Counted from the first letter of the stretch, positions 1 through 8,972 are shown. The stretch: 13,540 nt of DNA from an uncultured euryarchaeote (GCA_937901365.1 CALCEF010000224.1:1-13540), one strand, 5' to 3'. Translations and numbers: made by a program. Notes: generated by a model from the sequence alone, not told the origin.

Positions 1-190
1 CTTAGATATGGGATGTTCGATATTTTGAACGGTGCACTGTAAGCCTGTTTCGGAAAAAAAGAGACAGGAGTGAGTTGAATCACAAACTCAACTCGAAACG
101 AAAAAAGGGGCCGGGCCCCCCGTAGGGGGGCCCGGCCCGGGTCACCGTCTCAAGGACGGGTCATGTTTTCTTTCGAAGGCCTTGGGGATC
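1..190. other. Intergenic region rich in hairpins
   Basis: No coding region is supported in these 190 bases. What can be seen is three inverted repeats in a row. An 8-bp stem (44-51 with 61-68, one G-U pair) has an A-rich loop. A perfect 7-bp stem (GAGTTGA at 72-78 with TCAACTC at 88-94) comes next. The strongest is a 14-bp GC stem at 108-138. A further 5-bp stem is at 145-159. The last large hairpin is best read as the terminator of the minus-strand surface protein gene that ends at 191. The function of bases 1-43 cannot be told; they may belong to a neighbouring leader or gene outside the window. Confidence 0.6.
101..138 (-). terminator. Strong intrinsic-type terminator of surface protein gene
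   Basis: A perfect 14-bp inverted repeat (108-121 and 125-138) made only of G and C surrounds a 3-base loop. Read on the minus strand, the stem is followed by one C and then six T (plus-strand A run at 101-106). It lies about 50 bases past the stop codon of the surface protein gene. Hairpin plus T-run is the classic intrinsic terminator layout; in archaea the T-run alone is often enough, so a stem this strong may also protect the transcript 3' end. Confidence 0.75.
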
Positions 191-3100
191 TCAGTAATCC
201 CACTCTTTGTCCTCACCATCAGCTTCTGCGCCGCGGGTAAGGATGAAAGCGCCGCCAATCACCGCAAGAACAACCAATCCAATGATTGCATACAGTGCGT
301 TGCCAATGCCATCATCTTCTCCAGCACCAGGATCTGTGCTGTCGATGACACCAGGTGATTCGAGGCCGTCCTTCATGTCCGCATACATGTCAACGCCTGG
401 GTCGGCGACGTTGCCAACTGCGTCCTTGCCTGCGATACCGAAGTACATGTCAGCGTTGCAAGCACCGCCACACATGTCCTGCTCGGTCACTGTGATCGAG
501 GTGGTTGTGTCTTCGGTCTCTGCACAACTGTTGCCTAGCAGGCTTGAGAAATCGTTGTTGACGATGTCTTGGGTTCCTGCCCAGCAAACCACCCATGCCG
601 ATACGTCATCGGTGTCTGTTGCATCCCATGTGAAGGTTAGACCATCATTTGTGGATGTCACGGTTGCTGCTGCATTGCTGAGTGATGGTGCAGGTGTTAC
701 GCTGCCATCTGCGGTCACAGTGGTGTCCATGTGGCCACCGGTGAGCATTGCACCAGTGACGACATCGGAGTTACCGTTCTCTGTCTGCACACGGATGGTG
801 TACTTTGTCGCATCCACACCGTTGTGCTGCCATGCCATTGTGTCAGGGCTCTGTCCTGCGATTGCAGTTCCAGCCAGCGGGTCACATGAAGTGTCTGCAT
901 CTGCCCAGGCACACCAGTAAATGTTCACTGTGTCAGCACTTGCGAATTGTGGGTTTTCCCCGTATCCCCAAGCGACATCGATGCGGGCATCTGGTCCCAA
1001 GGATGCGGTTAGACCCGATACACCTGCTGCTGGTGGCTGTGCGCCTGCAGTAGCTGCATCGAAGATCGCGTAGGTTCCGCCACCAAGGTTGCCTTCCATA
1101 CCTCCATCGTGTGAGAAAGTCATGGTTGTGCCACCGGATGCACCAGCAGCAGAAGTCACGTGGTTGACAGATGTCCATGGTGTTGATTCGGTTCGCTTGA
1201 ACCATAGGCCCCAAGCGGTCGTTGCATCGCCATCGAAGTCGATGGTGAGCGTCTCCGAGCCAATATCGGCTGGCATCATCACATTGGATACAGTCAGGTC
1301 GAATGCGACCACACTGTCGAATGCACCTGCGTTGTTACCGAGTTGCTGTTGTGTGTATGCATCAGCATCAGCAGCGGTCACGTTGTAAGCGACCATTGGG
1401 CCGTAAACAAGTGAGTAACTCAGGCTTGCTCCAGTCACAGTCATGTCGTGGGAATACGAGTTCCAAACAGAGATGAGCATGCTGTCGGATGCACTGGCAC
1501 CATTTCCGTCGGTGACGGTTGCGGTAACCATGCGCTCTCCAGCCCAGCTCAAGTCAGTCTCAACTGTGCAAATCGATTGATCGCACTGGAACATATCCTC
1601 AACTTCGCCGCCTGCTGTCACTCGCTTCCACGAGTAAACAAGCTCTTCGTCAGGTGTTTCTGTGTCCATTCCTCGCGCGCGCATGGTAATCCAATCATCG
1701 ACGATGATTGGAGCATCCACTGTGTCATCGCCACGGACAATCTCGTCCAGAGTCATGTAGACGGTTGGGTTGTCGTTGATTACCTCGTAGAAGGTTGCTC
1801 GAACGTCGTTACCACCGTTCATGTCTGTCGCGTCGGTCGGGTCACTGGTTGCACTGATCATGTTCACAGTTGCTGTGACCGCGAATCGACCAGCAGGCAA
1901 GTCCACATCGACACAAGCCGTCCCTTCTGGGAAGGTGCCCGGTGCAGTTTCACTGAGCAGTGTGTGCGAGTAGGAGTCCTCTGTGTCGTCCAAGCACTCG
2001 TTGGCTGCCACAGACTCAACACCACCCGGTAGGACGGATTGGTCGTTTTCGTCCATGACAGTGAATGTAACATCCCAGTCGTAGGAGTTCTCACCAGCAG
2101 AGCCGCCGAAGACGACGCTTGCGGTGAGTGTTGTGGTTCCAACGTTCAGAGTTCCTTCTGTTGCTTCGTTGTCACCGGCGGTGAGAGAGGTTACGCCGAT
2201 GTCGTGGAAGACGGTGAAGTATCCGCTGAGGGAACCGTCGTTGTTACCGGTTCGATCATCGTAGTCGACAGTGGTCTCTGCCATGATCAACGATGGTTCC
2301 TCGGTGTCATTTTGACCACCTGGACCCATTCCGCCAGATGCGGCGGCAGCGGGTGCATATTCGTCGAAAGATACGAGCATTGCAGTGATGGAGAATCCTA
2401 CAGGAGCAGTGGATGCACCAGATGTACCTGTGTCACCAACAATCTCGCCATGGAAGACGTATGCTTGCTGGTAGGTCATCACTGTGCGATCCTGAGCGCA
2501 TGGGTTGTCACCATTCGAACATGGGTTCTCAGCCAAGTCGTTGGCATCGGTCACAGGACTGTCCAAGTTGGACATGTTGTGCCAAACGTCAACACTCGCT
2601 GTGTCACCGACGACTACGGTGAACGTGTGTCCGTTCTCTGTAGCCGCTTGTGGTGCGTCTGGACCAGAGCCGTCCACGTCAAAGGTTGACGGAGACATTG
2701 GGTCTGTGTCGTATGCACCTGAGAACTCAACTGTCACAGTTGTTGCTCGAGGCGCCCATGATTCAGAACCATCTGCGGTTACAGACAGTGCGAAGTTGTG
2801 TGGGCCTGCGCCCTGCACGTTGTCGTATGCTGCATCAGCAAGACAGTCGCCACCAGGGCCATCTGTCCAACATAGGTCGACAACGATGTCACGGTAGTGC
2901 TGGACAGTGACGCTGTAGGTCATGTCGTTGTTGGTTAGATCACTATCCATTGAGCTGTCGACTTCGATTGAAATCGTTACAGTATAATCGCCAGGAATTG
3001 TGGGTGTCCATGCTAGGTCACCGCCACTTTCTGCTTGGATGCGGTAGTTTCCGCCACCCAAGAAATCACCGGCTGCCAGCGTATTGTAGCTGCAACCAGT

Positions 3101-3460
3101 TACGGTGGTGGTACCGGGGCAAACAACGTCATCGAGGTTATCGATCACGGCAGTTTGACCATCGCCGGCCGGCGTAACGGTCACACGAACGTTGAATTCG
3201 TCGTGTGCGTTGTCACCATCATTGATGATGATCGGCCGGAAATAGACGGTGTCACCAACGTCAATTCCATTCCGGGTGTTGCCGGCTTGGTCCACGAATG
3301 TTTCTCGTGGTTCCAAGACGTCGTGCAGGTTCAATTCGTATGCCGCACGGCCACCCGTTTCCATTTCGTTCGTATCCTTCAGCTCATCAACGAAGTCGAT
3401 TCCAGCGAATAGGCTGGCCATCATCAACGCCGTGAGTACAATAGGCACAATTTGCTTCAC
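191..3460 (-). CDS. Giant secreted, C-terminally anchored surface protein (Ig/CARDB/PKD/FN3-like domains)
   Basis: Predicted exported surface protein of 1089 residues; no enzymatic domain was recognised. The GTG start at 3460 is chosen because a GGAGG ribosome site lies 8 bases upstream. It also places the hydrophobic signal segment (residues 5-20, IVPIVLTALMMASLFA) right at the N-terminus. A longer frame from 3478 would add six residues encoded by the ribosome site itself. Residues about 40-190 look like a CARDB-type beta domain (IDVGDTV, TVTISIEVD, DLTNND). A PKD/Ig-like domain lies at about 557-668 (VYSWKR, VTATVTDGNG). Two FN3-like units lie near 807-905 and 927-1022. A single membrane helix at about 1054-1075 is followed by a short acidic tail ending KEWDY, giving a type I anchor. 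The protein is rich in Asp, Thr and Gly. Its 16 cysteines form eight local pairs, suggesting one disulfide per domain. Role is inferred as cell-surface structure, adhesion or substrate binding. Confidence 0.85.
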   Translation of the reverse strand: MKQIVPIVLTALMMASLFAGIDFVDELKDTNEMETGGRAAYELNLHDVLEPRETFVDQAGNTRNGIDVGDTVYFRPIIINDGDNAHDEFNVRVTVTPAGDGQTAVIDNLDDVVCPGTTTVTGCSYNTLAAGDFLGGGNYRIQAESGGDLAWTPTIPGDYTVTISIEVDSSMDSDLTNNDMTYSVTVQHYRDIVVDLCWTDGPGGDCLADAAYDNVQGAGPHNFALSVTADGSESWAPRATTVTVEFSGAYDTDPMSPSTFDVDGSGPDAPQAATENGHTFTVVVGDTASVDVWHNMSNLDSPVTDANDLAENPCSNGDNPCAQDRTVMTYQQAYVFHGEIVGDTGTSGASTAPVGFSITAMLVSFDEYAPAAAASGGMGPGGQNDTEEPSLIMAETTVDYDDRTGNNDGSLSGYFTVFHDIGVTSLTAGDNEATEGTLNVGTTTLTASVVFGGSAGENSYDWDVTFTVMDENDQSVLPGGVESVAANECLDDTEDSYSHTLLSETAPGTFPEGTACVDVDLPAGRFAVTATVNMISATSDPTDATDMNGGNDVRATFYEVINDNPTVYMTLDEIVRGDDTVDAPIIVDDWITMRARGMDTETPDEELVYSWKRVTAGGEVEDMFQCDQSICTVETDLSWAGERMVTATVTDGNGASASDSMLISVWNSYSHDMTVTGASLSYSLVYGPMVAYNVTAADADAYTQQQLGNNAGAFDSVVAFDLTVSNVMMPADIGSETLTIDFDGDATTAWGLWFKRTESTPWTSVNHVTSAAGASGGTTMTFSHDGGMEGNLGGGTYAIFDAATAGAQPPAAGVSGLTASLGPDARIDVAWGYGENPQFASADTVNIYWCAWADADTSCDPLAGTAIAGQSPDTMAWQHNGVDATKYTIRVQTENGNSDVVTGAMLTGGHMDTTVTADGSVTPAPSLSNAAATVTSTNDGLTFTWDATDTDDVSAWVVCWAGTQDIVNNDFSSLLGNSCAETEDTTTSITVTEQDMCGGACNADMYFGIAGKDAVGNVADPGVDMYADMKDGLESPGVIDSTDPGAGEDDGIGNALYAIIGLVVLAVIGGAFILTRGAEADGEDKEWDY

Positions 3461-3468
3461 TTTACAGT

Positions 3469-3473
3469 CCTCC
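3469..3473 (-). promoter_or_regulatory. Shine-Dalgarno site that decides the surface protein start
   Basis: Minus-strand GGAGG, within AGGGAGG (3469-3475), ends 8 bases before the GTG at 3460. It matches the 3' end of archaeal 16S rRNA and argues for the internal GTG rather than the upstream GTG at 3478, whose first codons would contain the site itself. Confidence 0.7.
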
Positions 3474-3507
3474 CTCACAGTGGGTGCGTTGCCACACTAA
3501 AACTTCG

Positions 3508-3516
3508 TATTTATAG
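3508..3516 (-). promoter_or_regulatory. Archaeal TATA box for surface protein gene
   Basis: Minus-strand CTATAAATA. With the usual TATA-to-start distance of about 25 bases, transcription would begin near 3485, giving a short leader of roughly 25 bases that carries the Shine-Dalgarno site. This suggests that the surface protein is transcribed separately from the ABC genes upstream. No clear purine-rich BRE is seen in front of it. Confidence 0.55.
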
Positions 3517-3592
3517 TGATGGGCGGTCCAAGTTACTTTTTTGGGCAGTATCTTGTATTTCTTTATTAATAATGGAACAAACGATTTGTAAT

Positions 3593-6500
3593 TTAATTCG
3601 GGTCCCGCAGTGCTTCTGCCGGTCGGATTGAGGCGGCCTTTCGAACCGGCCACAGCGTCGCCAGAAGTGTCAACACATAAGCTCCTATGACAATCAAATA
3701 AATTTCATTCCATGGCATGATGAAATCTGCACCGCCCTCTTTGAGGAAACGATCATACAGAGCGTAATGGAAACCTACGCCGACCAGAGCGCCGTTTAGA
3801 ATGCCTAGGAATGATATCCAGGATAACTCGACGAGGAAAGTGGCCACGACCATGCTGCGTTGGAATCCAAGGGCTCGCAATATGCCAATTTGGTGACGGC
3901 GTTCACTCACATTGCGAATTGTAACAACTGCCAAACCTGCTATACCAACGACCAAACCAAGTGCAAGGAAGGCCTTCAGTAGCCCGAATATAGACAAGAC
4001 GAACGAGTTGATTTTGTTCCATGCGACCTCGATTACGAACACACCCACTCCTTCCTCAATCATGCCTCGCTCAATTTCATCTGCTGCGAACTCTTGATCG
4101 GCGACGGATGTTCCATTGGGTAGACTGAACCAGACAATTTGTGGCTTGGCGTCAAATCTTTCCTCGGCAAAATCGGATTGCATGTATATGCCTGGAATGA
4201 ACACTGAGGCCTCCTGCTTGAGAATACCACCCACGAATACCGTGCGGTTGACGCCTGAGTTGCTGGGATCGCTAATCAGTATGCTATCGCCGATTCCCAA
4301 ATCCAGAGTTGGTGGCGTTTCAACGCTACTCGTCGGTTGTGGTGTAAGGCTGAAATCGACGATCACGAGGCTCTCGTCGGCTAGAACGGCCGCCCATGCC
4401 TCTTCTTCAGTATCTCCAAGTTCTGTGGCCCAAACCTCCAAACTCAAAGCGCCATGTTCTGTGAAATTGGAGTCAAAACCTCGTATACCGACGTTCAATC
4501 GGTCACCGGTGCCATCTCCTCGTTCAGCTTTGACCACCCCGGTGTGAATGGTCGCAATCGAATCGAAGTCGGTGACATTCATGTCCCCCAAATCCCAATT
4601 GCCGACATCAGGGTCCAGTTCACTGCTGCTGAAGGCTAGAATTTCGTAGTCGCCTCCTGATTCATCACCCATTTCCACAAGATTGTTTTCCGTAATGGCT
4701 GAACTACCCGAAAGAATGACCACTGCAAAGATGACTATGGAGAACATGCCCATCGTCATCGATGTACGGAACGGTGTTGCCATCGGATAGGCAAGGCTGG
4801 TGGGTAAAACCGACGCAATACGCCCAGAAAGTGGTGCTAGGAGACGTGAGAGGAAACGGGTCACCAAGGGTGCGAGGCTGGTCAATAACAGGACGCCTGC
4901 AGCAACCATGAATACACCCAATATGATGAATGAAAAGGGACCTTGTTCCCAAGGTTCACTGATTGGATCGCCTTTCCAGCCCCAGAAAATCATTGACAAA
5001 CTAAGGATGGATAAAATCAGGCGTGGAAGCAAGACTGGGCGGTGGAAGCGTATACCTCGAACCGTGAAATCCTCCGGCATAATACGACCTAGAATCCAGA
5101 ATGCAGGAGGTACCATTGCGAGCATAAGGGTGAATCCACCCAGCAACCACCAAGCGTGGCGTGTGCCTGTTGTAGGATCTCCTATGAGGAAGGCCATGCC
5201 AAAACTAGCCAGCGAAGAAAAGCCGAGGAGGAGTGTGACCAGAATTGACCACCAAGGCAAACCATCTCCGTAACGTGTGGGAATACTTCGGATGGCCGCG
5301 ACGACATTGAGGCGGCTGATCCACATCGAGGTTGTCCACAATGTCGACCATGTTACCAAGAACCCGGCTGTAAATCCAGCCATAAGACTCTGGTAGGACC
5401 AATCAAAGACGACGCTCATCGAGAATGTGTCTTTGAACGCGGTGGCCATGAATTCCATCAATACCCAAGCAACACCAATGCCTGCCAAAGCACCGACTGC
5501 GCTAGATATGATTCCCAAAAGGGCACCTTCTTGAACGAATAAAACGCGTAAATCACTACGGTGCATACCAATGGCTCGAGCCATGCCCATCTCCGGCTTT
5601 CTCTCATCGGCCAGCATGACGAAGATATTCATCACAAGAAGGATGCCTGCGAAGATTACAAACGAGCCGAAGATGAGGAATAGCATGGAGAAATTTTCAC
5701 CCAAATCTGCACTCGATTCAACCGCCCTGAGCTTGACTGGAGATACATTCAAGTCCGCCGAATCGAGGTCCGCTTGCTCATCTGCCCATGCCTCAATACT
5801 GGCCAGAACTACCTCGTATACAGCGGGGTTGACCAAACCAGGCCCGACGATGATGACCATGCTGCGTGCACCGGTACTACCACCCGCCAGCAACTCGGCA
5901 TCGGGAATGGATACGAGACCAAATGTCATGTCTGCAAAAGATGGCTGGCCGGGTGGTGAAGGGAGGCTGAGATTCGCATCTTCAACTCGGAGCAGTTCAC
6001 CGTCCCACTGCCCTCGAATCGCCGGTAAGTATCCACGTAATCGAATCAATTCATCCGATTCTAAGGATAGCGTCTCACCTGCCCAATCAGAAACATGAAT
6101 ATGGCCGCTTTCGACTGAGGGGAAGCCCATGGTGTCGCAGCCATCACAGCCGACGACGGTGAGTGGAACCCTGTTTACCGAGTCGATTTTGATTCTAGAT
6201 GGGAGGCGGCCAGACAAATCATCGCCATCCAATACGGATACGCCGGATCCTGTGGTCACAATCAATCGTTCAGATACAAGGCCAATCGCTGCACCATTGG
6301 GATTGGCGGCCAATGGCAAACTGATGTTAATCGCATTGAATTGAGAACCATCCCAAGCCCAAAGGCCTTCATTTTCAATCCAGATAACATCTGATGAATA
6401 GGCGGCGAGTGTGCCGTTTGGAAGGCCATAGTTCCAAGCACCAGTTGTATTTCCGTCATTCAAGTGGAAGAGGGATTGGCCTTCGACAACCCATGTTGAA

Positions 6501-8209
6501 TCTCCATGCTCAAACAAGTCTCGGCGCTCGGTGGAATCTTGGGTACAATTCAATGCAGTACCCTCATTTCCAGAACAGGTCTGACTGCCTAGAATGCCTC
6601 CGATTCTGACGATGATTTCATCCGAATCCACTGCGAGATCAACCCCTAGAGCCGAGCCGTCATCCACCAAGTTCGTACCAATCCATGACTCACCCCCATC
6701 CACAGAGGTGTGCAGCCAAACATTGCCATCACTCTCTTCCAAAGCAAGAATTGTGCAATTCTCCAAACAAAATGATGCGAGGGCGTCGATTGAGTGAGAT
6801 TCTAAGTAATCAGAATCGGGTGCCCCCTCGGCTAAATCGATGTGCCGGACGCCATCTGCATGCGCGATATATGCCGATTGATTTCCTGTTAGAAGGATGT
6901 CGCGAATGGATTCGTCATCGGCATCCTCGGGTGTCCAAATCCACCACTGCCCGTCCGCTTCTTGAAGGGATAAACCAGAGGCTGTTGCATACCAATCCCA
7001 GCCTTCTGTTTGCTCAATTGATGAGATCGAGGACGATGCTAGACCTGATACATTGTACCATTGTTGAGCAATGTTGTAAAGTGGCACCTGTAACAATTCA
7101 ACCGAATTGAGAGTAAAGTCAGATTCATTGACTAATGTCGTCAGATTGTGAACTTCATTTTCCCGCAGTTGGCCGATTCCAGTGGTTCTTGCTACGGCGA
7201 TCAATCCAGATTCTGCATCGGTTTCAATGGTGAAACCCGCATCTTCTGCAATCAAATGTTCATTCACTGTTACCTTGATTTCTTCACGCAGTGCATCGTT
7301 TCCGTTCCCTTTTACAGCAATGCCAATGTGGGAAACAATCTCTTGTTTTTCCGTGATTTCTTGAGCTTGAGACAATGATGTAAACAACAACGGTTGGCGG
7401 CTATTTCGGTGGCCAGTATTGATGTCTAACACGATTTGTTGAACTGTTAAATTCGTCGTACTGCGGACAAGTCCTTCGTCCAAATCCACATCGACCCAAT
7501 GGATTTCGATCAAATCGCCAATCGAAGCTGAAATACTGTCTGCTAATTCTTCATTGATGACGACGTTACCCTCTGTAATATCCATGTAACGAATGCCTCC
7601 ATCACCGCCGATTGGCCCGAATCCACCCGCGTTGGAGTAATTGGCATCAAACGCGTACCATGTCGCCCTCGGTTCTCCTAATCCCTCGAATTGAACCGAT
7701 GCACTCATCTGCATTCCAGGACGTACACCTTCAACCTCGGGCCAACTGAGAAGTTCATCGGAAATATCGCTCGCACGTGATTGATTCCATTCGGTCCACA
7801 GTCCAGTGGTTCTGTCATTTCCTTCGATGTAGTAATCCGTATCACCGAGAGGTGCAATAAATTGCTCCTCCATGGTCGCATCCAAACTATCACCAATGAC
7901 GAGTGATGAGGTGACGATCGCCGAACCGACGAGCAATCCGATGACGACGAGTGCGGTATTCCGCTTGCGTCGGACCAAATTGTTCCGAGCCATGACCGAC
8001 AAAATGCGATGTCGGCTGGAAAGCAGCCACTGTAGCGAGGACCACACGACGAGTCCAGCAATGAGTGAAAGACCTAAAAGCGTGAAACTGCGACCTAGGC
8101 TCCAATCGAAATCAGACCATTGAACAGCCGCAGTTAGAGAAGCGGCGAGAATGCTGGCAACAGCCGTAATCACTCGTTTTTCGAGTGTCCACGGACCGGC
8201 CAGCGACAT
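3593..8209 (-). CDS. ABC transporter permease, FtsX/MacB family, with giant propeller-like ectodomain
   Basis: Membrane subunit of an ABC exporter or mechanotransmission complex, 1538 residues; typical permeases with two FtsX domains are about 800. Two extra helices (12-31, 41-63) precede a MacB-type start (about 70-106: MARNNLVRRKRNTALVVIGL). A long outside region follows, about 107-838. The first FtsX domain starts near 840 (FSMLFLIFGSFVIFAG, DERKPEMGMARAIG near 870). A cluster of helices spans about 900-1170 and a second outside domain about 1170-1400. The second FtsX domain is at about 1403-1538 (ERRHQIGILRALG, RKAASIRPAEALRDP). Inside the first outside region, residues about 385-700 are rich in Trp, Gly and Asp and hold an Asp-box (SVDGGESW, 502-509), as in BNR beta-propellers. 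Cysteines are only C481/C485, C545/C555 and C688/C691. The start sits 11 bases after the ATPase stop, with GGGGG 7 bases upstream, so the two are co-transcribed. Substrate unknown; lipoprotein or surface protein release is one possibility. Confidence 0.88.
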   Translation of the reverse strand: MSLAGPWTLEKRVITAVASILAASLTAAVQWSDFDWSLGRSFTLLGLSLIAGLVVWSSLQWLLSSRHRILSVMARNNLVRRKRNTALVVIGLLVGSAIVTSSLVIGDSLDATMEEQFIAPLGDTDYYIEGNDRTTGLWTEWNQSRASDISDELLSWPEVEGVRPGMQMSASVQFEGLGEPRATWYAFDANYSNAGGFGPIGGDGGIRYMDITEGNVVINEELADSISASIGDLIEIHWVDVDLDEGLVRSTTNLTVQQIVLDINTGHRNSRQPLLFTSLSQAQEITEKQEIVSHIGIAVKGNGNDALREEIKVTVNEHLIAEDAGFTIETDAESGLIAVARTTGIGQLRENEVHNLTTLVNESDFTLNSVELLQVPLYNIAQQWYNVSGLASSSISSIEQTEGWDWYATASGLSLQEADGQWWIWTPEDADDESIRDILLTGNQSAYIAHADGVRHIDLAEGAPDSDYLESHSIDALASFCLENCTILALEESDGNVWLHTSVDGGESWIGTNLVDDGSALGVDLAVDSDEIIVRIGGILGSQTCSGNEGTALNCTQDSTERRDLFEHGDSTWVVEGQSLFHLNDGNTTGAWNYGLPNGTLAAYSSDVIWIENEGLWAWDGSQFNAINISLPLAANPNGAAIGLVSERLIVTTGSGVSVLDGDDLSGRLPSRIKIDSVNRVPLTVVGCDGCDTMGFPSVESGHIHVSDWAGETLSLESDELIRLRGYLPAIRGQWDGELLRVEDANLSLPSPPGQPSFADMTFGLVSIPDAELLAGGSTGARSMVIIVGPGLVNPAVYEVVLASIEAWADEQADLDSADLNVSPVKLRAVESSADLGENFSMLFLIFGSFVIFAGILLVMNIFVMLADERKPEMGMARAIGMHRSDLRVLFVQEGALLGIISSAVGALAGIGVAWVLMEFMATAFKDTFSMSVVFDWSYQSLMAGFTAGFLVTWSTLWTTSMWISRLNVVAAIRSIPTRYGDGLPWWSILVTLLLGFSSLASFGMAFLIGDPTTGTRHAWWLLGGFTLMLAMVPPAFWILGRIMPEDFTVRGIRFHRPVLLPRLILSILSLSMIFWGWKGDPISEPWEQGPFSFIILGVFMVAAGVLLLTSLAPLVTRFLSRLLAPLSGRIASVLPTSLAYPMATPFRTSMTMGMFSIVIFAVVILSGSSAITENNLVEMGDESGGDYEILAFSSSELDPDVGNWDLGDMNVTDFDSIATIHTGVVKAERGDGTGDRLNVGIRGFDSNFTEHGALSLEVWATELGDTEEEAWAAVLADESLVIVDFSLTPQPTSSVETPPTLDLGIGDSILISDPSNSGVNRTVFVGGILKQEASVFIPGIYMQSDFAEERFDAKPQIVWFSLPNGTSVADQEFAADEIERGMIEEGVGVFVIEVAWNKINSFVLSIFGLLKAFLALGLVVGIAGLAVVTIRNVSERRHQIGILRALGFQRSMVVATFLVELSWISFLGILNGALVGVGFHYALYDRFLKEGGADFIMPWNEIYLIVIGAYVLTLLATLWPVRKAASIRPAEALRDPN

Positions 8210-8216
8210 GGAAAAG

Positions 8217-8221
8217 CCCCC
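8217..8221 (-). promoter_or_regulatory. Ribosome site overlapping upstream stop codon
   Basis: The stop codon of the ATPase gene (TAG, 8221-8223) runs into a GGGGG stretch that ends 7 bases before the permease ATG at 8209. This imperfect Shine-Dalgarno match supports that start and translational coupling of ATPase and permease. Confidence 0.5.
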
Positions 8222-8919
8222 TATTCCTCTTCACCTGAACGTCGATCTTCGATGATTCGTCCATCCTGCATCACCAGGACCCGGGAGCAGCGTTCAGCAA
8301 TCTCGGGGTCGTGGGTCACGAGGAGGAGTGTGACGCCGCGATCTGCATTCAATTTTAGCAGTAAATCGATGATCTCGTCGCTTGTTTTTGAGTCGAGGTT
8401 GCCCGTAGCCTCATCTGCGAAGATGACCGCTGGGTCGTGAACGAAAGAACGGGCGATTGTAACGCGTTGCTGCTGTCCACCGGACAACTCTGACGGTAAA
8501 TGGCCATCTCTTTCTCCCAAACCTACCGCATCTAAGGCTTCTAGTGCCCTTTCTCGGGCTTCGCGCGGCGAACAACCTGCCATCAGTAAAGGCAATTCGA
8601 CGTTTTCAACGGCCGTCAATACGGGCAAGAGGTTGAATGACTGGAAGATGAATCCCAATTGTGAGCCGCGTAGTGCTGTGAGATCATAATCGGACATCTG
8701 CGACAATGCTTGGCCATGAATCAAGACATCTCCGGCAGAAATTTCGTCCAACCCTGATAGACAATTCAACAAAGTGGTCTTCCCACAGCCACTTGGTCCC
8801 ATCACTGCAACCATTTCACCGGGTTCCAGTGTCACACTAACCTTGCGCAATGCTTCCACTCGATTTGTACCCGTTTCGTATACCTTCCACAATTCACGCG
8901 CTTCTAGTACAGTCGTCAT
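8221..8919 (-). CDS. ABC transporter ATP-binding protein (MacB/LolD/FtsE-like)
   Basis: Cytoplasmic ATPase that powers the permease encoded next to it. At 232 residues it has the normal length of the LolD/FtsE/MacB class, and all motifs are intact: Walker A GPSGCGKT at 41-48, Q-loop Gln93 (IFQSFNLLP), ABC signature LSGGQ at 145-149, Walker B VIFADE at 165-170 and switch His203 (LLVTHD). The ATGNLDSKT stretch after Walker B is typical of the MacB/LolD group, which pairs with FtsX-type permeases. The ATG start at 8919 lies about 26 bases from a TATA-like element, fitting a leaderless message. It is the first gene of a two-gene operon with the permease, 11 bases away. Confidence 0.95.
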   Translation of the reverse strand: MTTVLEARELWKVYETGTNRVEALRKVSVTLEPGEMVAVMGPSGCGKTTLLNCLSGLDEISAGDVLIHGQALSQMSDYDLTALRGSQLGFIFQSFNLLPVLTAVENVELPLLMAGCSPREARERALEALDAVGLGERDGHLPSELSGGQQQRVTIARSFVHDPAVIFADEATGNLDSKTSDEIIDLLLKLNADRGVTLLLVTHDPEIAERCSRVLVMQDGRIIEDRRSGEEE

Positions 8920-8942
8920 GACTCACTGTGGGTGGAGCAGGG

Positions 8943-8949
8943 ATATAAC
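8943..8949. promoter_or_regulatory. Shared TATA-like element between divergent genes
   Basis: The only AT-rich element in the 53-base divergent gap is ATATAAC. Its near-palindromic ATAT core lies about 26 bases from the ATPase ATG (8919) on one strand and about 27 from the MoaD-like ATG (8973) on the other. Both distances equal the usual archaeal TATA-to-start spacing, so both messages could start at or next to their ATG (leaderless). Neither ATG has a clear Shine-Dalgarno site. Confidence 0.5.
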
Positions 8950-8972
8950 ACTCCGTCTGTAGCGAGCCCCAT

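Noticed and set aside
207..920. 237-codon plus-strand frame antisense to the surface protein
   Set aside because: It mirrors the codon pattern of the real gene, is rich in Ser/Pro/Met with no domain, and the opposite frame has signal peptide, domains and anchor.
1448..2689. Two long plus-strand frames (194 and 216 codons) opposite the surface protein
   Set aside because: Low-complexity Val/Cys/His-rich translations without recognisable motifs; shadows of the gene on the other strand.
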